Shown here: in pieces, positions 59,004 through 64,000 of the stretch
Position numbering within the stretch: position 1 is the stretch's first letter
Layout of the letters: the number at the start of each line of letters is the position of its first letter
NCBI RefSeq assembly: GCF_000422805.1
Contig: NZ_AUGT01000009.1
Span: 320,727 to 384,726, forward strand
Direction of reading: 5' to 3'
DNA length: 64,000 nt
From: Nocardioides halotolerans DSM 19273
GTDB taxonomy: Bacteria; Actinomycetota; Actinomycetes; Propionibacteriales; Nocardioidaceae
Notes under the pieces: generated by a model
The model's database searches: none
Told to the model about the DNA's origin: nothing
The model's input: only the letters and a program-made list of their open reading frames with translations
Program-made: the position numbers and the translations under genes

Positions 59004-60986
59004 ATGAGCTCGTTCATCGCCTACACCCTGTTCGGGCTGTTCTCGGGGGCGGCGTACGCCATCGCCGCCAGCGGGCTGGTGCTGACCTACAGCACGACCC
59101 GCGTCTTCAACATCGCGCACGGCGCGCTCGGCATGCTGCTGTCGTTCGTGTTCTGGGACTTCAGCGTCAAGCAGGGGATGCCGACGCCGCTGGCGCTGGC
59201 GCTGGTCCTCCTCGTCGTCGCACCGGCGATCGGGTGGTTCATCGCGCGGTTCATCGCCCGCGGGCTCGGTGACGCGCAGGCGAGCGTCTCGCTCGTCGTC
59301 ACCGTCGCGCTGCTGGTGCTCTGCATCGGCGCGGCCCAGCAGATCTACCCGGCCGAGGCGCGCACGATCCTTCCGTTCTTCGCCGGCACGACGTTCAGCC
59401 TCGGCGAGGCCACGATCACCGCCCACCAGGTCATCACGATCCTGGCGTCGGTGCTGGTGGCGGTGGGCCTCTTCGTGCTGCTCACCCGGACCCGGGTCGG
59501 CACGGCCATGCGGGCCTCGGTCGACAACCCCGAGCTGCTCCGGCTCTTCGGTGGCAAGCCCGACCAGGTCGCCGCGCTCGCCTGGATGGTCGGTGTCTCC
59601 CTGGCCGGCCTCGGCGGCATCCTGCTGGTCTCGACGGTCGGCCTCGACTACTACGCCCTCACCCTGCTGGTCATCAACGCCTACGCCGCCGCGATGCTGG
59701 GCCGGCTCAAGAGCCTGCCGTGGACCTTCGTCGGCGCGATGGGGCTGGGCCTGCTGTCGTCGTACGTCGCGGGCTACGTCCAGGTCGACGGCTTCCTCTC
59801 GCAGGTCAAGAACGTCGTGCCCGCGCTGTTCCTGTTCGTCGTCGTGGTCGCGCTTCCGCAGGCGCAGCTCCGCATCGGCCAGGTCAAGGGCATCGTGTCG
59901 GCGCCGTTGCCCTCGCTGCCCCGCACGATGGGCTGGAGCGCCGGGCTGCTGCTGTTCGTCGCCCTTCTCGCGGGCGCGCTCTCCGAGGCGAACCTGCTGC
60001 TCGTCGGCACCGCCGCGACGTTCGCGATCGTGATGCTGTCGCTGGTGCTCCTCACCGGGTACGGCGGCCACGTGTCGCTGGCCCAGCTCACGTTCGCCGG
60101 GGTCGGCGCGCTCACCTACGCCAAGCTCGACCAGCCGAACCTCGGCGGCCTCCTGCTCTCGGCCCTGGTCGCCGCCGGCGTCGGTGCGCTGGTCGCGCTG
60201 CCGGTGCTCCGGCTGACCGGGCTGTACCTCGCGCTGGCCACGCTCGCCTTCGCGTCGATCATGGACAAGATGGTCTTCCAGGCCGACTTCGCCTTCGGCT
60301 TCAACGGCCTGCTGCCCGCCAGCCGCCTCTCGCTGCTCGGCCACACGGTCGACTCGACCGGCGGCTACGTGTTCCTGATGGCCGTCTTCCTCGTGCTGAC
60401 GGCCTGGGCGGTGCTGCTGCTGCGCCGCGGCGTCGTCGGCCGGCTCCTCATCGCGACCCGCGACAGCACGGCCGCCTGCGGCACCCTCGGCCTGGACGTC
60501 CGGTGGTTCCGGGTGGTGCTGTTCGCGCTCTCCGCCGCGATCGCGGGCATGGCGGGCGCGCTGTTCGCCGGGCTGCGCCAGAACATCGGCGCCGGCGACT
60601 TCATCTACTTCCAGAGCCTGCTGCTGCTCCTCTTCGCCGCCGTCTTCGGGGTCACCTCGGTCACCGGCGCGGTCCTCGGCGGTGTGGCGATGATGGCGCT
60701 GCCCCAGCTCCAGTCGAGCTATCCGTCGGTCGGCGGCCTGCTGTTCGTCGTCGTCGCCGTCGGGGCGATCCTGCTCGCCCGAGAGCCCAACGGCCTCGCG
60801 GTGTTCATGTTCCGGGCCGGCCGGTGGGCCGAGCGCCGCATCGCGCCCACGATCCGGGCCAACCTGCCGACCCTCCCCGGCGGCTCGGACCCCGACGACC
60901 TGTTCCCCGACACCGGCGAAGCGGCCGATCCCGTCGACGAGCCCGAGGTCGACCAGCCGGAGGGGGTGCCCGCGCATGCGCACTGA
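59004..60986 (+). CDS. Fused LivH-LivM-type ABC permease
   Basis: The 660-residue protein joins both permease subunits of a LIV-type importer. The LivH half (about 1-290) begins TLFGLFSGAAYAIAASGLVL and includes RVFNIAHGALGMLLSFVFWD and AMRASVDNPELLRLFGG. The LivM half (about 310-610) has LLTGYGGHVSLAQLTFAGVG and GLRQNIGAGDFIYFQSLLLL. Each half carries the cytoplasmic loop that contacts the ATPases. The C-terminal 50 residues are acidic and Pro-rich. Fusion is common in actinobacterial versions. The next gene overlaps by 11 bases. Confidence 0.93.
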   Translation: MSSFIAYTLFGLFSGAAYAIAASGLVLTYSTTRVFNIAHGALGMLLSFVFWDFSVKQGMPTPLALALVLLVVAPAIGWFIARFIARGLGDAQASVSLVVTVALLVLCIGAAQQIYPAEARTILPFFAGTTFSLGEATITAHQVITILASVLVAVGLFVLLTRTRVGTAMRASVDNPELLRLFGGKPDQVAALAWMVGVSLAGLGGILLVSTVGLDYYALTLLVINAYAAAMLGRLKSLPWTFVGAMGLGLLSSYVAGYVQVDGFLSQVKNVVPALFLFVVVVALPQAQLRIGQVKGIVSAPLPSLPRTMGWSAGLLLFVALLAGALSEANLLLVGTAATFAIVMLSLVLLTGYGGHVSLAQLTFAGVGALTYAKLDQPNLGGLLLSALVAAGVGALVALPVLRLTGLYLALATLAFASIMDKMVFQADFAFGFNGLLPASRLSLLGHTVDSTGGYVFLMAVFLVLTAWAVLLLRRGVVGRLLIATRDSTAACGTLGLDVRWFRVVLFALSAAIAGMAGALFAGLRQNIGAGDFIYFQSLLLLLFAAVFGVTSVTGAVLGGVAMMALPQLQSSYPSVGGLLFVVVAVGAILLAREPNGLAVFMFRAGRWAERRIAPTIRANLPTLPGGSDPDDLFPDTGEAADPVDEPEVDQPEGVPAHAH

Positions 60987-61796
60987 GCCGCTCCTCGTGG
61001 TCGACGACGTCGTCGTGCAGTTCGGCGGCGTGACCGCGGTCAACCACGCGTCGTTCGTCGCCGAGTCGGGCCGGGTCACCGGCCTCATCGGGCCGAACGG
61101 CGCGGGCAAGACGACCTGCTTCAACGTGATCAGCGGGCTGCAGAAGCCCACCCGCGGCAAGGTCCGGTTCAACGGCCGCAACGTCTCGCACACGCCGGTG
61201 CACCGCCGGGCCAAGCGGGGCATGGGTCGCACCTTCCAGCGGCTGGAGGCGTTCGGCTCGCTGACGGTCCGCGACAACGTGCGCGTCGCGCACGACATCC
61301 AGGCCGGGCTGCTCGGCCTGGCCCGGCCGGCCCGCGGCGACGTCGACGGGCTGCTCGAGCGCGTCGGCATCACGGCGTACGCCGACGAGCGCGCCGACTC
61401 CATCCCGACCGGCGTCGCGCGGCTGCTCGAGCTGGCCCGCTGCCTCGCGGGCGACCCCCAGCTGCTGCTCCTCGACGAGCCGTCGTCGGGCCAGGACGAG
61501 ACCGAGACCGAGGCGTTCGGCGAGCTGCTGCGCGACCTGGCGTCCGAGGGGCGCGGCATCCTCATGGTGGAGCACGACATGGCGCTGGTGATGTCGGTCT
61601 GCGACGAGATCCACGTCCTCGACTTCGGCGAGGTGATCGCGACCGGCGCGCCCGACGAGGTCCGCACCGATCCGCGCGTGCAGCAGGCCTACCTCGGCTA
61701 CGCCGACGACGGTGGCGCGCATGCCGCCGAGCCCGACGACACGCGCACCGACCTCCAGCCGGTCGAGGCGACCGCCACCATCCCGGCGGTCGGCCG

Positions 61797-61800
<4 letters not shown>
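60976..61800 (+). CDS. ABC transporter ATP-binding protein, LivG type
   Basis: The 274-residue ATPase has Walker A GLIGPNGAGKTTCFNVISGL, a Q-loop region (GRTFQRLEAFGSLTVRDNVR), the degenerate LivG signature IPTGVARLLELARCLAGDPQ, and Walker B LLLLDEPSSGQDETE. The H-loop is MVEHDMALVMSVCDEIHVLD. The C-terminal 30 residues are an extra acidic tail. The stop overlaps the LivF start (ATGA). Confidence 0.93.
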
Positions 61801-62500
<700 letters not shown>

Positions 62501-62504
<4 letters not shown>

Positions 62505-64000
62505 AAAGAAGGATCATCCCGATCGTGGCGGCTGGCCTCGCGGCCACGTCGCTGTCGTTCACCGCCGGTCCGGCGCTGGCCGACGAGACGTCCTCGCCGT
62601 CGCCCACGTCGTCCCCGAGCGCCTCACCCACCGAGGACCCGACGGCCGACCCTTCGTCCACGCCGACCGATCCCGGCACCACCTCGGGCGCGTTCAGCGG
62701 CTACAGCAGCAGCGGCATCGCGACCCCGATCAAGATCGAGATCTTCGAGCCGACGATCCCGATCCCGACGGTGCCGCAGGCCGAGTTCGACCTCGGCTAC
62801 GCGAAGGTCAAGGCGGACTCCTCGACCACCAAGGGCCGGGCCAGCTTCATGTGGCCCGGCGACGGCGTCGGCGAGGGGCTCAAGACCTTCTTCTCCCAGC
62901 TCGGCCTGCCCACCTCGCTCGTCGAGAACGGCTACCCGGTGCAGGTCAACTCCCAGTACCCCTCCGACACCACCAAGCAGCACAACGCGCCGTTCCCCGG
63001 CACCTCGATGACGACGACCTCCGGCAAGGGCAAGGCCCGGGCCACGGTGGGCTTCTCCAACGACTGCAACGCCGGTGACGGCGCCGGTGACGACTCCGGT
63101 GACCCCGCCGGCGGCGGCGCGCTGCTCCCGGGTCTCCCCGGCGTGCCGCTCATCGACAACCTCAACGACATCCTCGGCGTGCTCGGGCTCGGCCGGGGCG
63201 CGGCACCCGCCTCCCGCACCTTCTCGCGGGTCGACGGCGACGCGCCGGACGCGCCCGTCGAGCCCGCCGACACCGACGTGTGCCAGCTGCCCGCGGCGCT
63301 GTCGGCGCTGATCGACGTCAACGGGTACGTCGCCGACAGCCAGTCGACCTCCGACGGGACGCTGGTCACCTCGACCTCGCGGGCCTCCCTCGGCGACGTG
63401 CGCCTGCTCGGCGGCCTCGTCACGATGTCGGGCATCACCTCGACCATGGTCGCGACCAGCGACGGCGCGACCGGCAAGGCGAACGGGCGCGCCGACTACG
63501 GCACGCTCACCATCGCGGGGCAGAGCTTCGGCTTCGGCCCCGAGGGCTACGTCGCCGCCGGCACCGCCGGGGCCATCCCCGGCCTGCCGGACAACCCGGC
63601 GGAGGCGCTCGCGGCGCTCGGCATCACCGTCCAGCTGCCCAAGCCCGTCTACAAGGCCGAGGGCGACAAGGCCTCCGGCACGATCGAGGGCCTGATCGTG
63701 ACGATCGACCTCAAGACGCTGAAGCCGGTCCTCTCCCAGCTGCCGCTCAGCACGATCCTGGCGCAGATCCCCTTCCCGCCCGAGGCGGCGATCCTGAAGA
63801 GCCTGCTCGGCTCGCTGGGCAACCTCTCGCCGAAGGTCGTGATCCACCTCGGCTACACGACCTCGGCCGTCGACACGGTCCAGGCGCTCACGGTCCCCGA
63901 CAACGTGCCCGACAACGACCCGACCAGCGAGCCGACCGAGTCGGGCGACAGCGGCACGGGTGGTGGCGCGACCGGGGGCGGCGCGGCCCCCGCGGGTGGC
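62501..64000 (+). CDS. Secreted protein co-encoded with the LIV-type importer (3' end outside the window)
   Basis: The ATG overlaps the LivF stop (ATGA); the frame is open to the window edge, with 500 codons visible. MKRRIIPIVAAGLAATSLSF begins a signal peptide ending ALA. A Ser/Pro/Thr-rich linker (about 30-60) follows. The mature part is beta-rich with repeated patterns (GYAKVKADSSTTKGRASFMW, SSGKGKARATVGFSND, SDGATGKANGRADYGTL), two short Cys-containing segments, and an acidic Gly/Ser/Thr-rich tail at the edge. No family is recognised. Being inside the importer operon, it may capture or process the ligand. Confidence 0.78.

Noticed and set aside
58926..61667. Long minus-strand reading frame opposite the LIV-type permease and LivG
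   Set aside because: Its product is low-complexity Gln/Asp/Arg-rich, typical of antisense frames in high-GC DNA; the plus strand carries complete transporter motifs.

Overview
The window is very GC-rich chromosomal DNA from an actinobacterium. The gene set (mshA for mycothiol, CarD, SenX3/RegX3, an AfsR-like regulator, DUF222/HNH endonuclease) and the style of the secreted proteins fit the Nocardioidaceae, probably Nocardioides. This is inference from gene content; no 16S or other marker is present. GTG starts, 1-4 base stop/start overlaps and leaderless genes dominate. At least twelve genes have a TANNNT-like -10 hexamer placed exactly 6 or 7 bases before the start codon and no Shine-Dalgarno site.

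Layout. 1-10 kb: end of a PPOX-family flavoprotein, a large SARP/STAND regulator, a three-gene minus-strand operon (unknown protein, RelA/SpoT-type synthetase, three-helix membrane protein), a secreted Ig-like protein, a protealysin-like M4 protease with an apparent emfourin inhibitor domain fused to its C terminus, and an Asp/Glu racemase. 10-18 kb: SDR, small membrane protein, mshA-ybjN, DUF1304 protein, secreted beta-sandwich protein, EamA exporter, and an MFS exporter-TetR pair with a clear operator. 18-26 kb: senX3-regX3 divergent from phoU across a PHO box, a four-unit hairpin repeat array, gpmA, a lipoprotein, a UbiA prenyltransferase, carD, an IspD-like pseudoenzyme, ispD and nirD. 26-42 kb: an ECF sigma/anti-sigma pair, then a divergent accessory block. 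Leftward are two lipoprotein M4 metalloprotease-propeller proteins, a PQQ-type propeller protein and a polytopic membrane protein. Rightward are a zinc-ribbon PrsW-like protein and three paralogous membrane-anchored proteins. 42-53 kb: ispF, a sulfite-oxidase-like molybdoenzyme, a non-canonical SDR, a methyltransferase, an APH-like kinase, a DUF222/HNH protein, a REP-like repeat region, a C39-like protease, and a phosphatase/histidine kinase/response regulator operon. 53-64 kb: cysS, rlmB, a membrane metallophosphoesterase, and a LIV-type ABC importer operon ending in an incomplete secreted protein.

Two ancestral actinobacterial gene orders can be read through the accessory genes: mshA-ybjN-(senX3-regX3/phoU)-gpmA and carD-ispD-ispF-cysS-rlmB. 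The second is split by about 16 kb between ispD and ispF and about 11 kb between ispF and cysS. The most likely undescribed systems are the M4/propeller and PrsW/paralog block inserted between ispD and ispF, the RelA-type three-gene operon near the left end, and the ABC operon with a KstR-like operator at the right end.
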